Positions 9,001 to 16,323 of a stretch of 22,048 nucleotides of DNA are shown here, piece by piece. Source of the DNA: QHCE01 sp041743105 (GTDB lineage Bacteria > Actinomycetota > Actinomycetes > Mycobacteriales > QHCE01); assembly GCA_041743105.1 (NCBI GenBank), contig JBGTNI010000107.1, forward strand, positions 1-22,048, read 5' to 3'. The translations under genes were made by a program, and so were the position numbers. Below the pieces are notes generated by a model. It was not told the origin of the DNA. It did not search any database and saw only the letters and a program-made list of their open reading frames with translations. Within the stretch, counting starts at the first letter, position 1; each line of letters opens with the position of its first letter.

Positions 9001-12000
9001 TCGCGCCGAACTGATCGCGGAACCGGTGTGGCAGGAAAAAATGCTCGCGGGCGTGCTCAAGTTCGGCTGGAGGGTCGCCATCGTCCGGGGAATAGAAGAC
9101 CCGGCCGGAAGGGATCCACCAGCCGTCGTGCCCGTCGTGCCGTACGTAGCCGCCCGGCCCGGCGAGGATCTCCTCATCCACCCGGTCGCCATACAGGTGG
9201 GTCAGCAAGCTGGGGGTGAACGCCAGCCGGTAGCTCTCGAACGGCAGCGCCATGGCTTCGAGCACGCCGAGCGGCAGCGGGCCGCTCAGATCGTCGGACC
9301 GGTACAACCTGCGGGCGTGCTCGATCAGCCGTCGAGCCGGCCTCGTCGGAGCCAGATCCCAGTGCTCATAGGGCAGCTCGCGGGTGATCGCGGTGAGCTT
9401 GCCGGACAGCTCCCCGAAGCCGAACGGGTTGGTGGAACCGGGCCGCGCAATCTCGGGGCTTAGGCCGAGGATCTCCCACGCCCGGGTCTCAAACAGCACC
9501 GGCGTGCGATAGACGTCGGGCTGATCGACCGCGTTGGTGTAACCGTTTTCGGTGTAGACCACGTGTCGCCGCCGCTGCCGTTCCTGGTCGGCCGGGGTGA
9601 GCGCCGGATCGGGATCGTCGTGGCGGCGGCCGTAGCCGACCGATACCGATCGCAGCACATTGCCGAAGTCGTCGACGGCGAGCACAAGATCGTGGCTCAC
9701 TCGCGGGTCGGCGCGTAGCTCTTCGCCGATCGGATACAGCCTGCGCTCGTAGTGCGCCATGATCGATTCGCGCGGATAGACGAAGAACACCGCATGTGAC
9801 GGTTCCGCGCTGGGCAGTCGCGACCCGATGGCGCGTTGGAGCAGTTTGATCGTGTAGTTGCGCTCGGAGACGGTGTACGGCCGTGCGGCCGCCTCGCTGC
9901 CATCGACCGCGTAAACCTCCTGCCGCAGCACCGAGCCCTTCAGCGCGCGGCAGGCCTGGCGCCGCTCGTCGGGTGTGAGCGGAGCCTCTTCCACCACGGT
10001 GTCGTCAAACACGGTGTCCGCTAGCAGCAGCTCATCGGAGGTGGCGGCGCAATGATCGGCCTCCCGGAAGTACTCCCGTTCGAATTGGCGAGAGATCCGC
10101 TCGCTCTCTCCGAACGCGCCGGTGTGGAACCAGGTCTTGGTCAGCACCGGCGGCACATGGCTGATCTCGTCGAGATTGCTGGCCTGCCCGGCGGAGTTCG
10201 GCTCTGCCTTGCTGAGCTCGCTTTTATTGAGCGCGGCGAAACTTTCGGTGTCCCACTGCTCGACCATCCCGAACCCGCAGAACTCGCGCTCCACCCCGTC
10301 GAAGCGACCGTGGTGGTAGGCATATCGGCTGGCGAACCGGTTCCCGCTGATCCGGTCCACTGCCTCCACCCGCTCCACCACGTGCACCGGAAACGGCAAC
10401 CGAGTGAGCCACGGCCGCCCGGCCGCCTTGTCCGCCAGGTAGAACTTGGTCGAGGGAGCGTAGTGCACGCGCGTCTGCGCGCCGAGGTTGTTCCGTACGT
10501 CAACGAGCAGGTGTGGTTTCTCACCGCCCATCAAGTCCACATAACGAACCTGACGGCCAGCCTCGCTCGGCAGCGGGGACGACCACACCAGACAGGCCGT
10601 GCCGTTGCCGAGTAAGTCCACAGCGGATACCTGGGAAACGTTCTCGATCCGGGGAAAGGAGAATGGCAGCTCGTGTGCGGGCGCGAGGGCATTGCCGGAC
10701 TGGTTACGGTAGATCCGTACCGAGCAGCGGTGCAGGTAGATGAGGTCGGTGGTACCCGAACCGTCGATGTCGGCGACCCGCACTCGGCGCCGGTCGAACT
10801 GGTCCGGTTCGTCGAACCACGGCGCGTTATCCATGGCGACCTTGCCACCGAACCGGCCGTATCCGAGGCTGGGCCAGTAACATACCTCGCCGTTACGGAT
10901 CCGAACCAGATCGGTGAGACCGTCGCCGGACATGTCGGCCAGGTAGATTGCCTGCTCGGCGTCGGCGAACACCAGCCGCGGCCCGTGCTCGGAGTCGGTC
11001 GGCGGATAGGTGCGAAGAGCTGGCCCAAAACCGTCCTCGGCCAGCGAGGGATACCAGCTGAACACATCGCCTTCGGTGATCAGCACATCGGCATGACCAT
11101 CGCCGGTCAGATCTACCATCCGCAGGTTCGGGTCACGCCAGTCCAGGTTGGGCAACGAATCGAAGGTCCGGAACGGCGACCAACCCTCATCGGTGCTGCG
11201 CTCGAAGAAGCCCGGCGTGCTGCCACCGAAGTCGACCAGGTCCAGTTGGCCGTCTCCGGCCAGGTCGACCAGCTGCTGACGGCCTGCGTTCAGCGCGGCC
11301 ATCGAAGGCTGATTGGCCACCTGCCGCATCGGGCCGAACCGACCTTCCCCGAGATTGCCCTTGTAGAACCAGCCACCGGCCTGTTCGGTCAGGACGCCGG
11401 AGATGCCTTCGCCATCGAGATCGACCCACTGATACCCGGGGCCGTCCAGCCCGATCGGCAGGTTCTCTAGGCTCTCCGGACCGAGCTCACGCAGTCGCTC
11501 GTCGATCACCGCTTCGGTGTAGCCGAACTCCAACGGCGGCATCGTCTTCTTCAGATATCCGCCGGTATCCCGGCGACGGTAACCGGCCTGAGTGACAGAC
11601 TCGACGAACGACGCGATCGGATCGGATCGATAGTGCAGGTCCGTGGACCGGGTTAGGCAATCCACGCCGACTCCGTCTTCGGCGGGAAAGTGGTGGAACA
11701 TCAAGACCCGCTGGCAGAGCCGATAGGTGCGGACCTCAAAACCGGATCGGTGCACCGAAAACGGGTCCTGCCGACAGAGCCAGGGCGAGGTCTCCAGTGG
11801 ACCGGGTTCGGCGCGGTCATGCTCGCCGTAGTCGAAGACCGCCTCGAACATCCATTCGGCCCGCGACAGGTCCGGTTCGGTCAGGCGCGACACCCGGTTG
11901 CCGTATTTGACGCGCTTGAGGTATCGATTCGCCGATCGTCCCGTCTCGGTGCGGCTGTATTCATGGGGCCGCTCGGAGTCGACACCGTCGGAGTTCTCGG

Positions 12001-12667
12001 GTTTGTATTCGTAGACGATGGCGTTGCCGGTGTCGTCGAAGCTCTCGCACAACAACCAGCTGAAGACGCGACCGGGATCGGTAGGGTCGGCGATCCGACT
12101 TTCGGCAGTCCGGCCGTAGGCGTTGACGATGTTGGCCGACGTGATGGAACGCCAGTGCACCTCACCCGAGTCCAGGTCGGTCCACCGTTCGATGCGGGCG
12201 AAGAGTCCTTCAATCCGGGGCCGGTAGCGCCGCACCTGGTATTCACGACCGTCGAGTTCCCTAATACTGCCATGTTCATCGAGTTCGGGGACGAGATCCT
12301 CCGCGCCGGAGAGCAGGAAGACGTCGTCGGGATCCTCGGTATAGCGCGGGAGTCCCTTGTCACTCTTGCGGGTGATCGCGGGAACGGACAGCTGCCAGCC
12401 GTAGCCGAAGGGACCGTTACCCGCCCCGGAGTCGTATTGCAGAGCCAACGACGGGCTGAATCCCGCACGCCCCGGGCTAGTTGCCAGCGGTATTGACAGC
12501 GAACCGGTGCCGGTGACTGGGTTCGCCGCAAACTTCTCGCCGATGCCGCGAATCGCGCCGCCGCCCTTGGGCAATGAGATGGACGGCGGCGCCGAAGAAC
12601 TGCCACCGTCGGCCGTTGACACGCTGCTCGCACGGGTCTCAGGCGAGGAATCGGTGGCGTCGGGCAC
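4937..12667 (-). CDS. Fused TcB-TcC toxin protein (SpvB / FG-GAP / RHS with variable C-terminal payload)
   Basis: The product has 2576 residues and starts at GTG 12667; GAGGGG lies about 10 bases upstream and no other in-frame start precedes a stop. Domains in order: Ser-rich leader (1-30); SpvB/TcB N-terminal domain (31 to about 340, SLPKGGGAIRGIGEKF, GPFGYGWQLSVP); FG-GAP/VCBS repeats (about 410-670, DLTGDGHADVL, DMSGDGLTDLV, DIDGSGTTDLIYL); TcB middle domains (about 680-1010, CGFGMVEQWDTESF, W805); YD/RHS repeats (about 1500-2050); and the RHS core end (GRWTSCDPAG with D2181, NPLRLVDASGLE). TcB and TcC are normally separate or fused. Here they are one polypeptide that should form a closed cocoon and release its C-terminus by self-cleavage. 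It precedes the TcA-like gene. No signal peptide is visible, as in other Tc proteins. Confidence 0.93.
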   Translation of the reverse strand: MPDATDSSPETRASSVSTADGGSSSAPPSISLPKGGGAIRGIGEKFAANPVTGTGSLSIPLATSPGRAGFSPSLALQYDSGAGNGPFGYGWQLSVPAITRKSDKGLPRYTEDPDDVFLLSGAEDLVPELDEHGSIRELDGREYQVRRYRPRIEGLFARIERWTDLDSGEVHWRSITSANIVNAYGRTAESRIADPTDPGRVFSWLLCESFDDTGNAIVYEYKPENSDGVDSERPHEYSRTETGRSANRYLKRVKYGNRVSRLTEPDLSRAEWMFEAVFDYGEHDRAEPGPLETSPWLCRQDPFSVHRSGFEVRTYRLCQRVLMFHHFPAEDGVGVDCLTRSTDLHYRSDPIASFVESVTQAGYRRRDTGGYLKKTMPPLEFGYTEAVIDERLRELGPESLENLPIGLDGPGYQWVDLDGEGISGVLTEQAGGWFYKGNLGEGRFGPMRQVANQPSMAALNAGRQQLVDLAGDGQLDLVDFGGSTPGFFERSTDEGWSPFRTFDSLPNLDWRDPNLRMVDLTGDGHADVLITEGDVFSWYPSLAEDGFGPALRTYPPTDSEHGPRLVFADAEQAIYLADMSGDGLTDLVRIRNGEVCYWPSLGYGRFGGKVAMDNAPWFDEPDQFDRRRVRVADIDGSGTTDLIYLHRCSVRIYRNQSGNALAPAHELPFSFPRIENVSQVSAVDLLGNGTACLVWSSPLPSEAGRQVRYVDLMGGEKPHLLVDVRNNLGAQTRVHYAPSTKFYLADKAAGRPWLTRLPFPVHVVERVEAVDRISGNRFASRYAYHHGRFDGVEREFCGFGMVEQWDTESFAALNKSELSKAEPNSAGQASNLDEISHVPPVLTKTWFHTGAFGESERISRQFEREYFREADHCAATSDELLLADTVFDDTVVEEAPLTPDERRQACRALKGSVLRQEVYAVDGSEAAARPYTVSERNYTIKLLQRAIGSRLPSAEPSHAVFFVYPRESIMAHYERRLYPIGEELRADPRVSHDLVLAVDDFGNVLRSVSVGYGRRHDDPDPALTPADQERQRRRHVVYTENGYTNAVDQPDVYRTPVLFETRAWEILGLSPEIARPGSTNPFGFGELSGKLTAITRELPYEHWDLAPTRPARRLIEHARRLYRSDDLSGPLPLGVLEAMALPFESYRLAFTPSLLTHLYGDRVDEEILAGPGGYVRHDGHDGWWIPSGRVFYSPDDGDPPAELEHAREHFFLPHRFRDQFGAITSVSYDRYDLLTQQLRDAVGNLITSGERDSDDRLVRNGNDYRVLQPWLVMDANRNRAQAAFDTLGMVAGTSVMGKPGEHLGDTLEGLDPDPDDELLAGYLSDPLAEPHRLLGGATTRLVYDLFAYFRTRNEDLPACPVVAALARETHVSDLTAGEQTKIQHSFSYSDGFGREIQQKVQAEPGPLAEGGEEISPRWVGTGWTIFNNKGKPVRQYEPFFSLTHRFEFAVIVGVSSVLFYDPVERAVATLHPNDTWEKVVFDPWHQASWDVNDTVLIDPREDTDTGGYVRRYLAGLGDWRSWYSQRIEGGLGLAEQVAAEKTAAHASTPGRICADSLGRTFLDVADNRSESYSTRIYPDIEGNEREVIDALGRSVMRYGYSMLGDRVAQSSMEAGERILLNDVAGKPIYSWNSRGFRIRSEYDELRRPVRAYVQGGDLPGEVLQESTEYGEGQLDDVHRNLRSHTFRLRDGAGVATSEAYDFRGNLLDARRQLAEEYKQVLDWTADVSLEEGGYTSHTRYDALNRPTELSTPDGSVARPVYNEANLLERLTANLRGADETTVFVTDIDYNARGQRESIEYGNGTRTRYSYDALTFRLTELKTSRDSTALQDLGYTYDPVGNITRIEDQAQQTTFFRNRRVDPNANYSYDAIYRLIEATGREHLGQAGGAPIPVSQDDAPRVRLAHPNDGDSLGRYVQRYVYDAAGNIMSLTHRGDNPAQPGWTRNYRYAELSLLEPDKVSNRLTGTTAGENETLQPFGYDEHGNITAMPELPLMRWDFRDQLRDSARQVMNDGRTPETTYYVYDSGGQRIRKVTERQGGVRKSERIYLGAFEVYREFGGDDAGDGAISLERETLHVLDDKQRIAMVETRTVGEDEGPELLIRFQLTNHLGSAGLELDATAEIISYEEYYPYGSTSYQAVRSQTETPKRYRYTGKERDAESGLSYHGARYYAPWLGRWTSCDPAGLVDGPNLYGYARANPLRLVDASGLEGDEPEQLWFSQSPPYRQPVTATATGRGINDLDRANLRKAAQMWGGPAGEIEAGHMFRPFVLIKAGETELVYAQDASGNASQGASVDRAAGVRARVAGLFARVRGRDLTATVGTVYGHPPLAEGFQSPAFQQWQVPSGGPGIQLNLPFGEGVLTAQTPPRVASPQLELPFGTGLPARPPSAPSTAGPLPASRPQPQQLNLPFSPAPSSSVSSAASTSSGAARMSTGINATGNVLGGLTRAVVPGVIEAEIALTAGSAYAYSAAATATGTTATALTATGGALATGAAAVPVVGIGVVAGGLAGNVGEQLATNAGASTEVAQASGALSAVLVGAGAGALVGAPVGGIGAVPGAIVGAAAGLVGYAISKFW
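5438..5617 (-). repeat. Three QL(N/E)LPF motif repeats in the payload linker
   Basis: QLNLPF (residues 2351-2356, bases 5600-5617), QLELPF (2373-2378, bases 5534-5551) and QLNLPF (2405-2410, bases 5438-5455) lie in a Pro/Ser-rich, probably disordered segment at spacings of 22 and 32 residues. The first two are followed by G-x-G (GEG, GTG). The codons differ between copies, so the peptide rather than the DNA has been kept. Confidence 0.85.
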
Positions 12668-12850
12668 TAGGGTCCGTCCCCTCGGATCCGTGCAGACGCT
12701 GACCAGCCATCAGCCCAAGGCGCCAACAAGTGTGAACTTCGTCTCAGCCGAAGCTACGCCTCGTAACGCATTATGAGAACCCAAAAAACCTAAATTTGGC
12801 ACCAATTATCCACATGTCCGAATTGCCCGCCCAGCTAGCGCCTGTAATGA

Positions 12851-12866
12851 AGCTTGCGTGCAAGCT
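12851..12866. repeat. 16-bp palindrome AGCTTGC-GT-GCAAGCT
   Basis: The 7-base arms AGCTTGC and GCAAGCT flank a 2-base centre. It lies between the acyltransferase gene and tcBC, upstream of the AT-rich promoter candidates. Perfect symmetry suits a dimeric regulator; it lacks a T tract, so it is less likely to be a terminator. Confidence 0.45.
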
Positions 12867-12882
12867 GACGCCATTCTGGACA

Positions 12883-12900
12883 GCGGCGCAGCATCGCCGC
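12883..12900 (-). terminator. Possible hairpin after the acyltransferase gene
   Basis: GCGGCG and CGCCGC arms (6 bp) around a 6-base loop lie 19 bases past the acyltransferase stop. There is no U-tract on the minus strand, so any termination would be of the GC-hairpin-only kind seen in actinomycetes. Weak call. Confidence 0.25.
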
Positions 12901-12919
12901 ACCTTGACGGGTATCGGAT

Positions 12920-13822
12920 CTATCGCGCTGATGCCCCAGAGGGGCACTCAGCTCCGCCACTGGGCGCGGCCAGTGCGGTAGCAGCCGCGGCAAGCGCCCG
13001 GCGGGTCGGCACCGAGTCCACGTGAGTCAGCCAATCCCAACTCAGCTCAGCCGTGAGGTGGCGAAGCTTCAACCCCCGCCACAGCGAGGTCCAGGCCACC
13101 TCCCGACGCAGCAGCGCAACATGGCCGGTCGGCTTCCCTGCCGCCCGATAGGCAAGCCGGACCACCAATATCTCGGCATCGGCATCGATCGCCGCTTGAA
13201 ACACGGCAGGACGCCATGCCAGCGGATGTCGCCCACAGGTGGTGATGCCCTCGGGAAATGCCCCTACTACGTCCCCGGCACGTAACACGGCGGCTAGTTC
13301 CGCCACGGTGCCAGGCAGTGCCAGCAGCCGGTCTCGATCGATGAATACGGTTCCGACTCGTCGAGATAGCCAACCCAGGATTGGCCACGCCGCCAACTCG
13401 TTCATCGCCAGCATCCGCATCGGACCGCACGCCGCCTGGAGCACTAGAATGTCGATCCAGGACACGTGCCCTGACACCACCAAAACGCCCTTCGGGCGGT
13501 GCAACCCGTGCCGTGCGGCATGAATAGTCGCCGGCGAGCGCCGAACTGTTATGCCCATCGCGACCAGCCCTGCACGCGAGCCCGCCCGAGCCGTCCAGTG
13601 AGCTAGCCGACCTCCCGGACGAGCAATCAGCGCAAGACAGAGCGTCGCCGCAAAACACACGCCAAGAGCAACTAGCCGAACCAGGCGCAGCAACGGCGAG
13701 ACTGTCGGAGGCGTGTCGCCGTGCAAACAGTCAACGGCGCAGCCGATGGGGCACCAGGGCCGCCGCGCATCCGGCTCGGGAAGGGCGGCGTCAACAATTC
13801 GTCGGTACCAGTCCGGGCGCAT
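12920..13822 (-). CDS. PlsC-family 1-acyl-glycerol-phosphate (lysophospholipid) acyltransferase
   Basis: The product has 300 residues from the ATG at 13822. The frame extends further upstream, but that extension overlaps the preceding gene, while 13822 has a purine-rich GGGGGAGAGGGG site just before it and a typical start (MRPDWYRR). The catalytic HX4D motif is HVSWID (H119, D124); the substrate phosphate motif FPEG is at 190-193, followed by a threonine pair. A hydrophobic segment (about 43-66) suggests membrane association. The family transfers an acyl chain from acyl-CoA or acyl-ACP to a lysophospholipid or similar acceptor. It follows the LOR-domain gene by 34 bases and probably shares its transcript. 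Physiological acceptor unknown; ornithine-lipid or mycobacterial-type lipid acyltransferases of this family are possible. Confidence 0.82.
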   Translation of the reverse strand: MRPDWYRRIVDAALPEPDARRPWCPIGCAVDCLHGDTPPTVSPLLRLVRLVALGVCFAATLCLALIARPGGRLAHWTARAGSRAGLVAMGITVRRSPATIHAARHGLHRPKGVLVVSGHVSWIDILVLQAACGPMRMLAMNELAAWPILGWLSRRVGTVFIDRDRLLALPGTVAELAAVLRAGDVVGAFPEGITTCGRHPLAWRPAVFQAAIDADAEILVVRLAYRAAGKPTGHVALLRREVAWTSLWRGLKLRHLTAELSWDWLTHVDSVPTRRALAAAATALAAPSGGAECPSGASAR

Positions 13823-13856
13823 CCTCGTCGTCCCCTCTCCCCCACCGTGAAGCCGA

Positions 13857-14456
13857 CTACCGGGATTGGAGAGCATCGAGCGCGATGGTGATGGCGATCG
13901 CAAGCCGACGGTCAAGACCCGGATCGGCGATCCGCAACCGGTAGCGGTCCCGCAGCGCCGTAGTCTTGTCCACACTGAACACGTGCTGTCCATCGCGTAG
14001 GAAGTCGAAATGATAGATGAACGGCGCCGGAAGGTTGTTGATGTAGGGCAAGAAACCCCAGATGCGACGTAACACGGCGACGATCGGCCGTCGCTCCTGA
14101 CCGGTTACGGTGCTATGACCAGGCTGATCTAGGTTCCAGGTGGACCGAAGAAGCGAACGCCCGAATTCTTTAGCGAGCAGACCGATCGACGCGCCGGCTC
14201 CGTCGAAGACGTCGTAGCGGCTCCACGCGTCGAAGACGCTGCGAGCCCGGAACTCGAACAACACCGTCTGGCGGGACTCGTCGGTAAACGCGGTGACCCG
14301 CTCCTTGAATGCCATCCGCTTCTGCTGCACGAACGCGGCCCGCTGGCCGGGTTGACCCGTACCGTCGTCGGCGAAGACGTCGTAACGGTTCACCATCAAC
14401 GTCATTCGTTGGTAAACGTGAAAATCGTTGCCCTGCTGTACTGCTACCTCTGTCAT
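13857..14456 (-). CDS. LURP-one-related (LOR) / tubby-like scramblase-fold protein
   Basis: The product has 199 residues from ATG 14456, with GGGAG about 9 bases upstream. It shows the family pattern of short beta strands: RMTLMVNRYDVFADDG near the N-terminus, a repeated SRYDVFDGAGASIG in the middle, an aromatic FIYHFDF strand and a C-terminal hydrophobic helix (LDRRLAIAITIALDAL) that fills the barrel in this fold. The family is related in structure to phospholipid scramblases and Tubby C-domains, but its bacterial role is undefined. The gene sits 65 bases after glmM and 34 bases before the acyltransferase, so it may belong to the glmM transcript. The fold assignment rests on motif pattern only. 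Confidence 0.7.
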   Translation of the reverse strand: MTEVAVQQGNDFHVYQRMTLMVNRYDVFADDGTGQPGQRAAFVQQKRMAFKERVTAFTDESRQTVLFEFRARSVFDAWSRYDVFDGAGASIGLLAKEFGRSLLRSTWNLDQPGHSTVTGQERRPIVAVLRRIWGFLPYINNLPAPFIYHFDFLRDGQHVFSVDKTTALRDRYRLRIADPGLDRRLAIAITIALDALQSR

Positions 14457-14521
14457 GGCTCAGAGCTCCCATTACTAGAGCGTCGGATGAGGGAGCCCCG
14501 CAGGCCTATTGACGAGAGCCC

Positions 14522-15856
14522 TCATAGCTGCGCTACTACCGAACTGAGTCGGTCAGCGATTTCGGCGGCTTGCTCATAGCTGTCGGCCTCGACCATCACC
14601 CGCACCAGCTGCTCGGTGCCCGACGGTCGCAGCAACACGCGGCCGCTCTCGCCCAGCTCGGCTTCCGCGACTGTTACCGCCGCAGCAACCGAAGGAGATG
14701 CCGCCACCGCAGATCGGTCCCGGACGTCCACATTGCGCAGCACCTGAGGCAGGCGCGTCACAAGAGCTGCAAGCTCACTCAGTGACTGGCCAGTGGCAGC
14801 CATTCGGGCCAGTACCGACAACCCCGTCAGCAACCCGTCGCCGGTGGTAGAAAAAGCGGGCATCACTAGATGCCCCGACTGTTCACCACCCAACGACAAC
14901 CCACGCTCGCGCAAAGCCTCCAGCACATACCTATCCCCCACCGCGGTGGTGAGCACCTTCAGGCCATACTGCCGCATTGTCACATGGAGCCCAAGGTTAC
15001 TCATCACGGTGGTGACTATCGTGTGGTCTCGCAGCTGGCCAGCTTCAGCCAGCGCCACCGCGAGCATCGCAAGGATCTGATCGCCGTCGACGACCGCGCC
15101 GTCAGCCGCGACCGCAAGACACCGATCCGCGTCACCGTCCAACGCGAGGCCGACATGCGCACCGTGGTGGCGCACCGCTTCGCGTAACGGTTCCAGATAG
15201 GTCGAGCCCACGCCATCGTTGATGTTCATGCCGTCGGGGCTCGCGCCAATGGTCGTTACCTGCGCGCCAGCGCGGCGAAACATTCGCGGTCCCAGCGCAG
15301 CGGCCGCACCGTGGGCTGCATCCAGCACCAGCCGCAGGCCCTGCAGTGGCTGTGGCACGCAGGCTAGCAGGTGGTCAAGGTAACGCTCACCCGCGTCATC
15401 TAGCCACCGAATACGACCCACCTGACCGGCCAACGGGCGCTGCCAGGTGGAATCGTCCATGGCGGCTTCGATGGCGTCTTCGGTGGCATCGGGAAGTTTA
15501 TGACCGCCCCGCGCAAACAACTTGATGCCGTTATCGGGCATGGGATTGTGACTCGCGGAAAGCATGACGCCAAGGTCGGCGTCAAGGTTGGAGACCAGGA
15601 ACGCCACCGCCGGCGTAGGCACGACACCGACCCGCCACACGTGCGCACCCGCGCCGGCCAAACCAGCACAGACCGCGGCCTCCAGCATCTCTCCGCTGGC
15701 GCGAGTGTCACGGCCGACCACGGCCACCGGCCGCATGTCCGGCTGATCAGCCACCAACACCCTGGCAGCTGCGCTGCTGAGGGTAAGAGCAAGCTCCGGC
15801 GTGAGATCGCGATTAGCCAGCCCGCGTACCCCGTCGGTACCGAACAGTCGACTCAA
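14522..15856 (-). CDS. glmM: Phosphoglucosamine mutase
   Basis: The product has 444 residues, the usual length. It interconverts glucosamine-6-phosphate and glucosamine-1-phosphate for UDP-GlcNAc and peptidoglycan synthesis in the cytoplasm. All four signatures are present: the MSRLFGTDGVRG start, the phosphoserine loop MLSASHNP (catalytic S102), the metal loop DGDADR (D240, D242, D244), and the sugar and phosphate loops GGEQSGH and RPSGTEQ near the C-terminus. The start is a TTG at 15856 whose last two bases belong to the rpsI stop (TTGA overlap). There is no clear Shine-Dalgarno site, so translation is probably coupled to rpsI. The family's MxRLFGTDG start rules out a later start. Confidence 0.97.
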   Translation of the reverse strand: MSRLFGTDGVRGLANRDLTPELALTLSSAAARVLVADQPDMRPVAVVGRDTRASGEMLEAAVCAGLAGAGAHVWRVGVVPTPAVAFLVSNLDADLGVMLSASHNPMPDNGIKLFARGGHKLPDATEDAIEAAMDDSTWQRPLAGQVGRIRWLDDAGERYLDHLLACVPQPLQGLRLVLDAAHGAAAALGPRMFRRAGAQVTTIGASPDGMNINDGVGSTYLEPLREAVRHHGAHVGLALDGDADRCLAVAADGAVVDGDQILAMLAVALAEAGQLRDHTIVTTVMSNLGLHVTMRQYGLKVLTTAVGDRYVLEALRERGLSLGGEQSGHLVMPAFSTTGDGLLTGLSVLARMAATGQSLSELAALVTRLPQVLRNVDVRDRSAVAASPSVAAAVTVAEAELGESGRVLLRPSGTEQLVRVMVEADSYEQAAEIADRLSSVVAQL

Positions 15857-16323
15857 CGCTTGCTGTACTGCGGAGCCTTACGCGCCTTCTTAAGACCAGC
15901 CTTCTTGCGCTCTTTGGCGCGTGCGTCACGCGTCAACAGACCAGCCTTCTTAAGCGACCCGCGCCAGTCACCGTTCACCTTCACCAAAGCCCGTGCGATT
16001 GCCAGCACCATTGCACCGGCCTGACCGCTGGTACCGCCACCGGACATAGTGGCACGTATATCGAAAGCATTTAAGGTATCGGTCAGCTGGAACGGTTGCA
16101 TGATCAGCTGCTGCTGCACCTTGTCAAAGGTGGTCTCCAGGGAGCGCTTGCCTTTCTTGTCCAGTGTGAACTTCCCCGTGCCGGGGCTGAGTTTCACTCT
16201 GACAATGGCCTTCTTGCGCCGCCCGACAGTCTGCACGGGCTCGGTGCCTGCGAAGCTGCGTGGGGTAGGCGCCGTGGGCGCGGTAGTCGTAGACGTAGCA
16301 GTGGTCTCGATCGTGGCGGTCAC
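15853..16323 (-). CDS. rpsI: 30S ribosomal protein S9
   Basis: The product has 156 residues. It begins with a Thr/Ala/Pro-rich N-terminal extension of about 32 residues, as in other actinomycetes, then the S9 core starting at VGRRKKAIVRVKLSPGTG, the GGGTSGQAGA loop, and the basic tail ending in YSKR that contacts tRNA in the P site. The start is GTG at 16323, sharing a GTGA overlap with the rplM stop. The gene is followed by a TTGA overlap with glmM, giving a tightly coupled rplM-rpsI-glmM unit. Confidence 0.97.
   Translation of the reverse strand: MTATIETTATSTTTAPTAPTPRSFAGTEPVQTVGRRKKAIVRVKLSPGTGKFTLDKKGKRSLETTFDKVQQQLIMQPFQLTDTLNAFDIRATMSGGGTSGQAGAMVLAIARALVKVNGDWRGSLKKAGLLTRDARAKERKKAGLKKARKAPQYSKR

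Larger units (their letters stand above)
12668..12919 (-). promoter_or_regulatory. Intergenic region upstream of tcBC with AT-rich promoter candidates
   Basis: This 252-base gap separates the acyltransferase stop from the tcBC start and is the only substantial non-coding region in the left half. Its middle (about 12765-12815) is far more AT-rich than the rest of the window. It holds two -10-like hexamers on the minus strand, CATAAT (12770-12775) and GATAAT (12805-12810). Neither has a convincing TTGACA-like -35 at 17 bases, so an activator or alternative sigma factor may be needed. It also contains the two inverted repeats listed separately. I find no tRNA or small gene in it. Confidence 0.4.

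Noticed and set aside
11690..12496. 268-codon plus-strand open frame
   Set aside because: Antisense to the SpvB domain, which is well conserved in the minus-strand frame.
4937..12667. T6SS-type or contact-dependent RHS toxin instead of TcB-TcC
   Set aside because: The SpvB and TcB middle domains and the adjacent TcA-like gene point to a Tc system; there is no PAAR/VgrG partner or signal peptide.
12668..12919. att site, tRNA or insertion-sequence remnant at the Tc locus edge
   Set aside because: No tRNA-like fold, direct repeat pair or transposase fragment found; the opposite edge of the locus is outside the window.
13823..13993. Upstream ATG extending the acyltransferase by 57 residues
   Set aside because: It would overlap the LOR gene heavily, adds unconserved sequence, and the ATG at 13822 has a strong purine-rich ribosome binding site.
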